From the NCBI GenBank assembly GCA_011371465.1, contig DRQL01000259.1, positions 1 to 14,689 on the forward strand: a DNA stretch of 14,689 nt, written 5' to 3'. Below the pieces are notes generated by a model. The model was given only the letters and a program-made list of their open reading frames with translations. It was not told where the DNA came from and did not search any database. Positions 1-7,228 of the stretch are shown here, piece by piece. How positions within the stretch are numbered: position 1 is the stretch's first letter; each line of letters begins with the position of its first letter. The DNA is from Gammaproteobacteria bacterium. GTDB lineage: Bacteria; Pseudomonadota; Gammaproteobacteria; DSM-19610. Both the position numbers and the translations under genes were made by a program.

Positions 1-1769
1 ACCAGGAAGTCCATTTCCGTGCGCATAAAGCACCGGTAGGCATCCTCGGCGGTACAGACGATGGGCTCACCGCGCACATTGAACGAGGTATTGACCAGCA
101 CCGGGCAACCGGTGCGCGCCTCGAAGGCCTCCAGCAGCCGGTGGAAGCGCGGGTTGGTGTCCGCGTGCACGGTCTGGATGCGTGCCGAATAATCGACGTG
201 GGTGATGGCCGGGATCTGCGAACGCGGGACATTCAGTTTTTCGATACCGAACAGCTGTTGCTGTTCTTTCGTCATGGCGAGACGTTTGTCTTCCTTCACC
301 GGGGCGACCAGCAGCATGTACGGGCTGCGCCGGTCGATCTCGAACCAGTCGGAGACCCGGTCAGCCTTGACGGCAGGCGCAAACGGCCGGAATGATTCCC
401 GGTACTTGATCTTCAGGTTCATGACGCTCTGCATCTTCTGGCTCCGGGGGTCGCCGATGATGCTGCGCCCTCCCAGCGAGCGGGGGCCGAATTCCATGCG
501 GCCCTGCAGCCAGCCGACGACGTTTTCACCATCCAGTATTTCAGCCAGGCGGGGCATGAGGGTGTCATCGTCAAGCGCCTCGTAACGGGCGTTGACCGAG
601 TCCAGGTAGGCTTTGATTGTATCTTTGCCGGCCCGGGGGCCCAGGTAGGAGCCCTGCATGGAATCCTTTTCGTTTGCCTGGCGTGGGTTGCCCAGGTATT
701 CGTGCCAGATACTGAGGGCGGCCCCCAGCGCACCACCGGCGTCGCCAGCGGCCGGCTGGATCCAGATGTCCCTGAAAGGGCCTTCGCGCAGGATACGACC
801 GTTGGAGACACAATTCAGTGCCACGCCGCCTGCCAGGCACAGGTAGTCGACACCCAGTTCCTGCTGTACGTTGCGCGCAATTTTCAGCACGACCTCTTCA
901 GTGACGACCTGTATGGACCGGGCGATATTCATTTCACGCTGGGTGATTTCCGACTCGGCCTGGCGTGGCGGGCCGCCGAACAGCGCGTCGAACTTGCTGT
1001 TGGTCATGGTCAGACCGGTCGCATAGTTAAAGTAGCTCATGTCCAGCCGATAGCTGCCATCTTCTTTTACGTCCAGCAGCCTGTCGAAAATAAGGTCGAC
1101 GTATTCCGGTTCGCCGTAGGGAGCCAGCCCCATCAGCTTGTATTCCCCGGAATTGACCCGGAAACCGGTGTAGTAGGTGAATGCGGAATAGAGCAGCCCC
1201 AGTGAGTGCGGGAAGTCGATTTCCCACTGCGCTTCCAGCGTGTTGCCGTCACCCAGCCAGACGGAGCTGGTCGCCCATTCGCCAACACCATCCAGGCAGA
1301 GTACCGCGGCCTTTTCATACGGGCTGGGGAAGAACGCAGAGGCTGCGTGTGATTTATGGTGGGCGGAAAACAGCAGGGGCGGCAAATCGGGCTCCTTGCC
1401 CCGGTCGCCCGGGATCAGTGCCGCCAGCTCCTTTTTAAGCGTGCTTTTGAGGAACAGCTTGTCTTTCAGCCATACCGGCATGGAGGCCAGGAAGGACTGG
1501 AAACCCGATGGGGCGTAGGCGAGGTAGGTTTCCAGCAGGCGTTCAAACTTGATCAGGGGCTTGTCGTAGAAGACGATGTAGTCGAGGTCTTCCAGGCGGA
1601 TTCCGCCTTCTTCAAGGCAGTAGCGCAGGGCCTGTGCGGGAAATCCCGCGTCGTGTTTTTTGCGTGAAAAGCGCTCTTCCTGCGCTGCAGCCACGATGGT
1701 CCCGTCTACCACCAGCGCGGCTGCGCTGTCGTGGTAATAGGCGGATATTCCCAGAATCGAAGTGCCCAT
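1..1769 (-). CDS. NodU/CmcH-type carbamoyltransferase, C-terminus cut by window edge
   Basis: Transfers a carbamoyl group from carbamoyl phosphate, through a carbamoyl-adenylate in the family, to a hydroxyl of a sugar or secondary metabolite; the acceptor here is unknown. The reading frame is open from the ATG at 1769 to base 3 (589 codons) and leaves the window without a stop, so probably only a short C-terminal tail is missing. Visible family landmarks are an N-terminal LGISAYYHDSAAAL block (residues 6-19), EERFSRKKHDAGFP (31-44), the metal-site motif HHKSHA (137-142), LDGVGEWA (149-156), GGVALN, QPAAGDAGGALGAA, GRMEFGPRSLGGRSI and, near the end, NTSFNVRGEPIV. The start is firm because an in-frame TGA lies ten codons upstream with no other ATG, although no clear Shine-Dalgarno precedes it. 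It lies 180 bases after EF-G on the same strand; its likely pathway partners would lie off the left edge. The family call is sure, the substrate is not. Confidence 0.93.
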   Translation of the reverse strand, partial: MGTSILGISAYYHDSAAALVVDGTIVAAAQEERFSRKKHDAGFPAQALRYCLEEGGIRLEDLDYIVFYDKPLIKFERLLETYLAYAPSGFQSFLASMPVWLKDKLFLKSTLKKELAALIPGDRGKEPDLPPLLFSAHHKSHAASAFFPSPYEKAAVLCLDGVGEWATSSVWLGDGNTLEAQWEIDFPHSLGLLYSAFTYYTGFRVNSGEYKLMGLAPYGEPEYVDLIFDRLLDVKEDGSYRLDMSYFNYATGLTMTNSKFDALFGGPPRQAESEITQREMNIARSIQVVTEEVVLKIARNVQQELGVDYLCLAGGVALNCVSNGRILREGPFRDIWIQPAAGDAGGALGAALSIWHEYLGNPRQANEKDSMQGSYLGPRAGKDTIKAYLDSVNARYEALDDDTLMPRLAEILDGENVVGWLQGRMEFGPRSLGGRSIIGDPRSQKMQSVMNLKIKYRESFRPFAPAVKADRVSDWFEIDRRSPYMLLVAPVKEDKRLAMTKEQQQLFGIEKLNVPRSQIPAITHVDYSARIQTVHADTNPRFHRLLEAFEARTGCPVLVNTSFNVRGEPIVCTAEDAYRCFMRTEMDFL

Positions 1770-1802
1770 TATTGTTATGCTGTCATCCGGTCGGAATCAG
1801 GC

Positions 1803-1849
1803 AACCTCTGGATATTCCGTCATTCCGGCGAGGGAACTGACCAGAGGTT
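1803..1849. other. Inverted repeat upstream of the carbamoyltransferase
   Basis: AACCTCTGG (1803-1811) and CCAGAGGTT (1841-1849) are perfect 9-base inverted arms around a 29-base loop. They lie 34-80 bases upstream of the carbamoyltransferase ATG, so the structure could be a leader hairpin or an operator. No intrinsic-terminator T-run follows on either strand. Function is not known. Confidence 0.3.
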
Positions 1850-1872
1850 CCTTCGGATAATAATGCCACTTT

Positions 1873-1898
1873 CCCGCAGTTTACCATACTCCTGCGGG
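1873..1898 (-). terminator. Weak hairpin downstream of EF-G
   Basis: CCCGCAG (1873-1879) and CTGCGGG (1892-1898) form a 7-bp stem with a 12-base loop, about 50 bases past the EF-G stop codon on the minus strand. No T-run follows, so it is at best a poor intrinsic terminator. Read-through into the carbamoyltransferase is possible. Confidence 0.25.
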
Positions 1899-1949
1899 TG
1901 GAGCGGGCATCCTGATTTTCAGCGCATTTCCGGCCGGTCAGCCGCCAGC

Positions 1950-4034
1950 CTACTTGCTGGCGGCGCGTTCCAGGGTTTCCTTGATCACCGCCTCGGCCAC
2001 GTTCTTTGGACACGGCATGTAGTGCAGGAATTCCATTGAGAACTGACCGCGACCGGAAGTCATGGTGCGCAGGTCACCGATGTAGCCGAACATCTCGCTT
2101 AAGGGGCACTCGGCCTTGATGCGCGTACCGGTGGGGCCGGATTCCTGGGACTTGATCATGCCGCGCCGGCGGTTGATATCGCCAATGACATCGCCGACAT
2201 TGTCTTCGGGGGTAAACACGTCCACCTTCATGATGGGCTCCATGAGCTGCGGGCCGGCCTTGGGCATGGTCTGGCGGTAGGCAGCCGCGGCGGCCAGCTC
2301 ATAGGCTACGGCCGAAGAGTCGACCGGGTGGTAGCCGCCGTCGAGCAGGGTCACCTTGAAGTCAAGGCAGGGGTAACCGGCCAGCGGGCCGACTTCCATA
2401 CTCTTTTTGAAGCCCTTTTCGACAGCCGGCCAGAACTCGCGCGGTACTGTGCCGCCGGTGACCTTGGACTCGAACACGAATCCACTGCCCGGCTCACCGG
2501 GTTCGATGGTGTAATCGATCTTGGCGAACTGGCCGGAACCACCGGTCTGTTTCTTGTGGGTGTAACTGTCTTCCACGCGCTGGGTGATGGTTTCGCGGTA
2601 GGCCACCTGTGGCTTGCCGACCGTGACTTCCACGCCGTGCGTGCGCTTGAGGATATCGACCTTGATGTCCAGGTGCAGTTCGCCCATGCCCTTGAGGATG
2701 GTTTCGCCGCTGTCTTCGTCGGTTTCGACGCGGAAAGACGGATCTTCCTGGATCATTTTGCCGATGGCGATGCCCAGTTTTTCAGACGCGCTCTTGTCGA
2801 CCGGGGATACGGCAATTGAAATCACCGGGTCGGGGAACACCATCGGTTCCAGGGTGGCCGGGTTCTTTTCGTCACACAGGGTGTGACCGGTCTGTACGTT
2901 CTTCATGCCCAGCACGGCAACGATGTCACCGGCCTGCGCGCTGGTCAGTTCCTCGCGTGAGTCGGCGTGCATCTCAACGATACGCCCGATACGCTCGGTC
3001 TTGCCGGTAAAGGTGTTGAGCACGGTGGTGCCCTTGGAGATCCGGCCCGAGTAAATGCGGATAAAGGTCAGGGCGCCGAAGCGGTCGTCCATGATCTTGA
3101 ACGCCAGCGCGCGCAGCGGCCGGTCGGGATCGACAATGGCGAATTCACCGGTCTCGTGGCCTTCCAGGTCCACTTCCGGCTGGGGTTTGACCTCCATCGG
3201 GTTGGGCAGGTAGTCCACGACCGCGTTCAGCACCGGCTGAATGCCCTTGTTCTTGAAGGCGGAACCGCAGTAGGTCGGGAAGAAATCCAGTGCAATGGTT
3301 CCTTTGCGGATACAGTGCTTGATCTCGTCGATGGTGGGTTCTTCGCCTTCCAGGTATTTTTCCATGACCTCATCGTCCTGCTCGACGGCGGTTTCGATGA
3401 GTTTCTCGCGCCATTCCTCGACTGCGTCCGCCATGTCGGCCGGCGGTTCCTGGATTTCATAGTTTTCCGGGTTGCCCGAGGCATCCCAGACCCAGGCCTT
3501 GCGGGTCAGCAGGTCAACGACACCGGTGAAGTCGTCTTCGATACCGATCGGCAGCGTCATGACCAGCGGGTTGGCGCCCAGCACGTCCTGGATCTGTTGC
3601 ACGACACGGTAGAAATCCGCGCCCATGCGGTCCAGCTTGTTGACGAAAATGATGCGCGCTACTTCCGATTCGTTGGCGTAGCGCCAGTTGGTCTCGGACT
3701 GGGGTTCAACACCGCCCGAACCACAGAATACGCCCACACCCCCGTCCAGCACCTTCAACGAACGGTACACTTCGATGGTGAAGTCGACGTGTCCCGGCGT
3801 ATCGATAATATTCAGGCGATGGCCATCCCATTCGCAGGAGGTGGCTGCGGACTGGATGGTGATGCCGCGCTCGCGCTCCTGGTCCATGAAGTCAGTGGTG
3901 GCTTCGCCTTCGTGCACCTCGCCGGTTTTGTGAATCTTCCCGGTCAGCTTCAGAATGCGTTCCGTGGTCGTAGTTTTGCCGGCATCAACGTGGGCGAAAA
4001 TGCCAATATTTCGGTACTTGCTTAAGTCAGTCAT
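1950..4034 (-). CDS. fusA: Translation elongation factor G (EF-G 2 type paralogue)
   Basis: Ribosomal translocation GTPase, 694 residues, the normal length for EF-G. The GTPase motifs are intact: P-loop AHVDAGKT (14-21), switch I RGIT (56-59), DTPGH (78-82) and NKLD (132-135). Domain II to V landmarks follow, such as GMGELHLDIKVD and RRGMI near the C-terminus. Stretches such as GVFCGSGGVEPQSETNWRYANESEVAR resemble, from memory, the second EF-G found in Pseudomonas and Vibrio (called EF-G 2, fusB or fusA2) rather than the str-operon copy. The setting agrees: no rpsL, rpsG or tuf is adjacent, and the gene has its own promoter (4100-4128). The ATG at 4034 gives the standard N-terminus MTDLSKYRNIGIFAHVDAGK; the ribosome binding site before it (GAGTAGAAC) is weak. 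Certain as EF-G; the paralogue assignment is likely. Confidence 0.97.
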   Translation of the reverse strand: MTDLSKYRNIGIFAHVDAGKTTTTERILKLTGKIHKTGEVHEGEATTDFMDQERERGITIQSAATSCEWDGHRLNIIDTPGHVDFTIEVYRSLKVLDGGVGVFCGSGGVEPQSETNWRYANESEVARIIFVNKLDRMGADFYRVVQQIQDVLGANPLVMTLPIGIEDDFTGVVDLLTRKAWVWDASGNPENYEIQEPPADMADAVEEWREKLIETAVEQDDEVMEKYLEGEEPTIDEIKHCIRKGTIALDFFPTYCGSAFKNKGIQPVLNAVVDYLPNPMEVKPQPEVDLEGHETGEFAIVDPDRPLRALAFKIMDDRFGALTFIRIYSGRISKGTTVLNTFTGKTERIGRIVEMHADSREELTSAQAGDIVAVLGMKNVQTGHTLCDEKNPATLEPMVFPDPVISIAVSPVDKSASEKLGIAIGKMIQEDPSFRVETDEDSGETILKGMGELHLDIKVDILKRTHGVEVTVGKPQVAYRETITQRVEDSYTHKKQTGGSGQFAKIDYTIEPGEPGSGFVFESKVTGGTVPREFWPAVEKGFKKSMEVGPLAGYPCLDFKVTLLDGGYHPVDSSAVAYELAAAAAYRQTMPKAGPQLMEPIMKVDVFTPEDNVGDVIGDINRRRGMIKSQESGPTGTRIKAECPLSEMFGYIGDLRTMTSGRGQFSMEFLHYMPCPKNVAEAVIKETLERAASK

Positions 4035-4099
4035 GGTTCTACTCAGTGGTTAATCGGTTATCAATGCGGCGTTGTGACCACGGTCCACATCGGCGCGGC

Positions 4100-4128
4100 A
4101 TTATATAGGAGTGGCGGGGAAAGTGTAA
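4100..4128 (-). promoter_or_regulatory. Sigma70-type promoter of the EF-G gene
   Basis: On the minus strand TTACAC (4128-4123) and a perfect TATAAT (4105-4100) are separated by exactly 17 bases. Transcription would start near 4093 and give a leader of about 60 bases before the EF-G ATG at 4034. It is the best match to the sigma70 consensus that I see in the window. Confidence 0.75.
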
Positions 4129-4240
4129 GAAAATCTGATCGTTCCGGACGGAAAAAGCAATTCCCGGGGAAACCGGGGCGGATCATGCGATCTGGCTTCA
4201 AAGGATCTTCAGGATTAACATAAAATCCAGCCAAATCAAC

Positions 4241-4256
4241 ATGAAACCCGTTTCAT
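4241..4256. promoter_or_regulatory. Perfect 7-bp-arm palindrome between divergent genes
   Basis: ATGAAAC-CC-GTTTCAT is a perfect inverted repeat with a 2-base centre. It lies 131 bases upstream of the short L,D-transpeptidase start and about 110 bases upstream of the EF-G promoter. The size and symmetry suit a dimeric repressor or activator site, but no regulator is identified. The rest of this 350-base gap (4035-4386) holds the EF-G promoter, a small CCCGG/CCGGG hairpin near 4163 and an isolated TATACT at 4317 without a well placed -35 partner. Confidence 0.3.
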
Positions 4257-4386
4257 GACAGGCGTGTGGAAGGTGGGCGGAAGGTGCCGGATGCTGGCGG
4301 ATTGCAGCCATCGCCGTATACTGCCCGGTTACGCAGGTGTCTGGTTCAATTCGATGCAGTTTGTATTTACCTACAGGAACACACGC

Positions 4387-4968
4387 ATGCCGCCGGGAGT
4401 CGCCAGGTCGATCATACGGTTCCTGTGCACCGTCGTTCTGCTGTCGTTGCTTGGCGACAGGGGGTACGCGCTGGCACAGGACGGTGACACCTGGATACTG
4501 GTCGATATCGGGGAAAAGACCCTTTCGGTCATGGACGGGGACCGGGTCAAACGCAGGTTCCGGAACATATCGATCGGCCGCGGAGGCGCCACGCTGGCCA
4601 AGCGGCGTGGCGATGGCAAAACCCCGTTGGGTGAGTTTCATATCGTGCGCATGACCAGCGACACGCCATTTCACCGGTTTTTCGGCTTTGACTACCCCGA
4701 CCCGGCACGTGTGGAGCGGGCGCATCGTTCCGGCGCCATCGATCCGGCCCGTTATGCCGCCATCCGGCGCGCGTTCAAAATGCACCGGGTTCCGCCACAG
4801 GAAACGGTCCTGGGGGGATACATCGGTATCCACGGGGTAGGGAAGGGCAACCCCGCCGTACACCGGGACTTCAACTGGACGAATGGCTGTATCGCGCTGA
4901 CCAATGAGCAGGTCGATGAGCTCGCCGGGGAGGTGCGCATGGGTACAAAGGTTATTATTCGCCCCTGA
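4387..4968 (+). CDS. Exported short YkuD-domain L,D-transpeptidase
   Basis: YkuD enzymes form or exchange peptide bonds at the meso-diaminopimelate of peptidoglycan stem peptides in the periplasm, using a catalytic cysteine. The 193-residue product starts with a signal peptide (hydrophobic about 11-22, likely cleavage after YALA at 30). The YkuD fold follows directly, without LysM: GDGKTPLGEF (75-84), IHG with His149, and WTNGCIALTNEQ with the catalytic Cys168. The C-terminus GTKVIIRP is a usual end for this domain. The ATG at 4387 was chosen because AGGA lies 9 bases upstream and the signal peptide begins there; longer in-frame starts at 4255 and 4354 lack a ribosome binding site and would bury the signal sequence. 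The lipoprotein gene follows after 61 bases on the same strand, so co-transcription is possible. Crosslinking, lipoprotein attachment or, as for E. coli DpaA (LdtF), detachment are all open. Confidence 0.9.
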   Translation: MPPGVARSIIRFLCTVVLLSLLGDRGYALAQDGDTWILVDIGEKTLSVMDGDRVKRRFRNISIGRGGATLAKRRGDGKTPLGEFHIVRMTSDTPFHRFFGFDYPDPARVERAHRSGAIDPARYAAIRRAFKMHRVPPQETVLGGYIGIHGVGKGNPAVHRDFNWTNGCIALTNEQVDELAGEVRMGTKVIIRP

Positions 4969-5029
4969 TCTGTACTAGTATACGCCCCTGGAATCTGATC
5001 GTATGTCAAACAAAACAAGGGAGAACGTT

Positions 5030-5290
5030 ATGTCGCGTAATAAAGTCAGGATAGTGCTTATGATGTCTGTGCTGGTTGGCATGGCAGGTTGTGCCACCAC
5101 CTCGGACCTGGACGCGCTGCGCGCCGATATCCAGCAGGCCAACGACACCGCCAACAGCGCGGCTGCCAGGGCCGATGCAGCCAGCAAGGAAGCCGCCGCC
5201 GCTTCGCAGACAGCGAATGAAGCCAGGGCCAGCGCGGACGAGGCCAACAGCAAGATCGACCGCATGTTCAAGAAGTCGATGTACAAGTAG
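5030..5290 (+). CDS. Lpp/OprI-type alanine-zipper murein lipoprotein
   Basis: Small outer-membrane lipoprotein expected to tether the outer membrane to peptidoglycan. The 86-residue precursor has a basic n-region, a hydrophobic segment and a lipobox-like MAGC with the lipidated Cys21. The mature part is one long alanine-rich heptad-repeat helix (ALRADIQQAN, then repeated AA/ADA/EAA, to SKIDRMF), as in OprI and Lpp alanine zippers that trimerise. It ends in SMYK; a C-terminal lysine is the residue that L,D-transpeptidases link to diaminopimelate in E. coli Lpp. The ATG at 5030 is preceded by AAGGGAG with good spacing; an in-frame ATG at 5003 would add nine residues without a ribosome binding site. 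A strong hairpin terminator follows 22 bases after the stop. YkuD genes flank it on both sides, which supports the tethering role. Covalent attachment is inferred. Confidence 0.88.
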   Translation: MSRNKVRIVLMMSVLVGMAGCATTSDLDALRADIQQANDTANSAAARADAASKEAAAASQTANEARASADEANSKIDRMFKKSMYK

Positions 5291-5312
5291 TACAGCCCTG
5301 TTTGTACGGTTC

Positions 5313-5359
5313 CTGAACCCGGTGACCGGCGCGTACAGCGCCCGGTCACGCGGGTTCAG
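5313..5359. terminator. Shared terminator hairpin between convergent genes
   Basis: CTGAACCCG (5313-5321) pairs with CGGGTTCAG (5351-5359), then GTGACCGG (5322-5329) with CCGGTCAC (5342-5349), then CGC with GCG, giving about 20 bp with two single-base bulges. It ends plus-strand transcription of the lipoprotein gene. A mixed T-rich tract (TTATTTC) follows on the plus strand. The right arm overlaps the stop codon (5356-5358) of the convergent LysM-YkuD gene, so it can act on both transcripts. Confidence 0.75.
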
Positions 5360-6306
5360 TTATTTCGGGCCTTTGCAATCGGTCGCGGAATACCATCTAT
5401 CTTTTGCAGGGCGGCTTTCAGGGCCTGTCCGTCCAGGATAAAGCGCCGCTTTTCCCATTCCGCATTGATCAGGTCCATCGCGAATTCGAGCAATGGCGCA
5501 GAGGTTTCCCGCTCTTCCTCGAGCAAGGGGTGTATCTCGATGTACAGGGTATCGAACAGCCAGCCGATCTTGACCGGTTGATCCACGATCTGGACCGGCG
5601 TGCCGACCGGTACCTCGGGAAACAGTTCCTCGATATCTTCCGGGTACATGCGTACACAGCCGTGCGAGACCCGCATACCGACGCCGAACGGCTTGTTGGT
5701 GCTGTGGATCAGGTAGCCGGGTATGCCCAGGCGTATCGCGTAGCGACCCAGCGGGTTGTCCGGGCCGGGGGGCACATACTCGGGCAGTGGCGTTCCTTTT
5801 TCGGCGGCTTCTGCACGAATGGACGCCGGCGGTCGCCAGGCCGGGTCGCGCGTTTTCGCCACCACCTTCGTGGTGCCCAGCGGGGTGGTCCAGTTCATGC
5901 GGCCGATACTGACGGGATAGGTCTCCACACGGGCGGGTGAACCTGCTTTTGGCGGTGGATAATAGTACACGCGCATCTCCGGCACGTTGAGCACGATACC
6001 GGACCGTTTCGCTGCCGGCAGGATGTAGCGTGACGGTATCAGGACTTCGGTGCCTTCCCCGGGTAACCAGCGGTCCACTTCTGCGTTGGCCAGCACGATT
6101 TCATCCTGCCCGATATCGAAACGCCGGGCGATATCCAGCAGGGTGTCTTCATGCCTGGCAGTAACCACGCTCGTCTGGCCGACCAGGTCGACATCCAACG
6201 GTGGCAGCGGGAACGATGCACCGCATGCCTGTGCTGTCCAGAAAGCAGCAAGCAGGCCGAAAATCGGCGCAGCGGCAGCGAAGGGGCTTTCTGGTAGTGT
6301 GGGCAC
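5356..6306 (-). CDS. LysM-YkuD L,D-transpeptidase of the ErfK/YbiS/YcfS type
   Basis: Periplasmic cysteine transpeptidase. In E. coli this LysM-plus-YkuD group (LdtA, LdtB, LdtC) joins the C-terminal lysine of Lpp to peptidoglycan. Numbering from the GTG at 6306 (316 residues): hydrophobic export segment 9-28, LysM-like peptidoglycan-binding domain about 46-95 (ARHEDTLLDIARRFDIGQDEI), YkuD domain about 100-235 with IHSTNKP (His201) and SHGCVRM (catalytic Cys217), then an acidic C-terminal tail to ARNN. The length is typical. The start is doubtful: the frame stays open to an ATG at 6399 and a TTG at 6414, which overlap the upstream gene by 56 and 71 bases. The GTG at 6306 avoids overlap but has no good ribosome binding site, and its signal peptide lacks basic residues. 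It probably shares a transcript with the upstream gene. Its position facing the Lpp-like gene makes that lipoprotein the likely substrate. Confidence 0.9.
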   Translation of the reverse strand: MPTLPESPFAAAAPIFGLLAAFWTAQACGASFPLPPLDVDLVGQTSVVTARHEDTLLDIARRFDIGQDEIVLANAEVDRWLPGEGTEVLIPSRYILPAAKRSGIVLNVPEMRVYYYPPPKAGSPARVETYPVSIGRMNWTTPLGTTKVVAKTRDPAWRPPASIRAEAAEKGTPLPEYVPPGPDNPLGRYAIRLGIPGYLIHSTNKPFGVGMRVSHGCVRMYPEDIEELFPEVPVGTPVQIVDQPVKIGWLFDTLYIEIHPLLEEERETSAPLLEFAMDLINAEWEKRRFILDGQALKAALQKIDGIPRPIAKARNN

Positions 6307-6343
6307 GAATGGTTCTGCTGTGGGTGTAAGGTCAGACCGGTGT

Positions 6344-7102
6344 CTACTGCGCGGCAATCCAGTCGATCTTTTGCGCAGTGCCGGTATATTTATCGCCATA
6401 GGGCTTCGCTTCAATCAGGATGTTTTTGGGGCGGAAGTCGTCCGGCAGCACAATCTCTTCGCTGACGTCCTGCTGACGGTCAAAGCCCATTTTTACCACC
6501 AGGCGCCGGTCCGGCGACAGCGTTTTAAAGGAAAGTCGCTTCGGGACGCCCCTGGAGAAACCGTTCACTGCGATCCACAAGGTGCCCGTAACCCGGTCAC
6601 TGCGGTTGTCCGTGTGTCGCACCGAAAAGGCGATCCTGAATACACGGTCTGTTGCGGTCGGTTCGATGCGTACGTTTTCGAGTGTCAGTGTGTGGTCCAC
6701 GATCCCCGCTGCCGGGGCGCCCGGCCGTGGAGCCTGGACCGGTGCTGGTGCCGGTGCCGGTGTCGGTGTCGGTGTCGGTGTCGGTTGCTGCGCCCTGGCC
6801 CTGGCAGACCGGATGGTCCGGTCTGCCTGTTGCACGCTCTGTTTGAGTGCTGCAACCTGTTGTTTCAGCGTGTCGCGTTCCTGCTCCAGTTCACGGATGC
6901 GTTGTTGTGATTCCGGCGACTGCGCAAGCGGGGCGCTGCCGGTCTCCGGGACTGGTGCCCGGGTTGTTCCATAGTAGTAGCTTATCCATACGGAAAAGAT
7001 AAATGCGCAAGCCAGCAGCGCGTAGCGGAGCAGCTGTTGTCCGGGGTGCGCGGGTACGATGCGGGGGGTAACGGGGGGCTTGATCTTTTTGCGTGTCATC
7101 AT
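6344..7102 (-). CDS. Membrane-anchored coiled-coil protein resembling DUF6776
   Basis: Function unknown. The 252-residue product has a basic cytoplasmic N-terminus, one transmembrane helix (about 25-44), a coiled coil (about 62-102, rich in E, Q, L and R), a low-complexity linker of alternating Thr-Pro then Ala-Pro (about 107-122) and a C-terminal beta-rich domain (about 134-252) with VRIEPTATDRVFRIAFSVRH and GTLWIAVNGFSRG. This architecture resembles gammaproteobacterial DUF6776 proteins, but that match is from memory of the layout and not from a search. Two adjacent ATG codons (7102 and 7099) follow AGGG closely; either may be used. It is the first gene of a likely two-gene transcript with the LysM-YkuD enzyme, and an extended -10 promoter lies just upstream. 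The linkage suggests an envelope role. The gene is sure, the family moderately so. Confidence 0.8.
   Translation of the reverse strand: MMTRKKIKPPVTPRIVPAHPGQQLLRYALLACAFIFSVWISYYYGTTRAPVPETGSAPLAQSPESQQRIRELEQERDTLKQQVAALKQSVQQADRTIRSARARAQQPTPTPTPTPAPAPAPVQAPRPGAPAAGIVDHTLTLENVRIEPTATDRVFRIAFSVRHTDNRSDRVTGTLWIAVNGFSRGVPKRLSFKTLSPDRRLVVKMGFDRQQDVSEEIVLPDDFRPKNILIEAKPYGDKYTGTAQKIDWIAAQ
6741..6782. repeat. Hexanucleotide microsatellite encoding a Pro-rich linker
   Basis: Seven tandem 6-base units: GGTGCT once, GGTGCC twice and GGTGTC four times. On the coding (minus) strand they encode the Thr-Pro and Ala-Pro repeats of the linker in the DUF6776-like protein. Slippage by one unit changes linker length by two residues and keeps the frame, so length variation between strains is expected. 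Confidence 0.85.
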
Positions 7103-7146
7103 CCCTGCACCCGGAAATGAACGAGAGTTAACGGCATCACGCGCGG

Positions 7147-7175
7147 AGTATAACAGCGGAAGTCATCGGTGCGAA
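7147..7175 (-). promoter_or_regulatory. Extended -10 promoter of the DUF6776-like/LysM-YkuD pair
   Basis: On the minus strand the extended -10 element TGTTATACT spans 7155-7147 (TATACT at 7152-7147). TTCGCA (7175-7170, four of six -35 consensus bases) lies 17 bases upstream. The expected transcription start near 7140 leaves a leader of about 38 bases before the ATG at 7102. The element lies in the divergent gap shared with msrA. Confidence 0.6.
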
Positions 7176-7228
7176 CTTTCTCTCCAGCAGGTAAACTAAA
7201 CGAACAGCACGCCACGACGGATTTCCCC

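Noticed and set aside
2967..4025. 352-codon open frame on the plus strand opposite EF-G
   Set aside because: It is antisense to strongly conserved EF-G codons, and its composition (rich in F, V, D, H and G) is that of a GC-rich antisense shadow.
4198..4863. 221-codon minus-strand frame opposite the short L,D-transpeptidase
   Set aside because: It has no recognisable domain, and the plus-strand frame has a signal peptide and YkuD catalytic residues.
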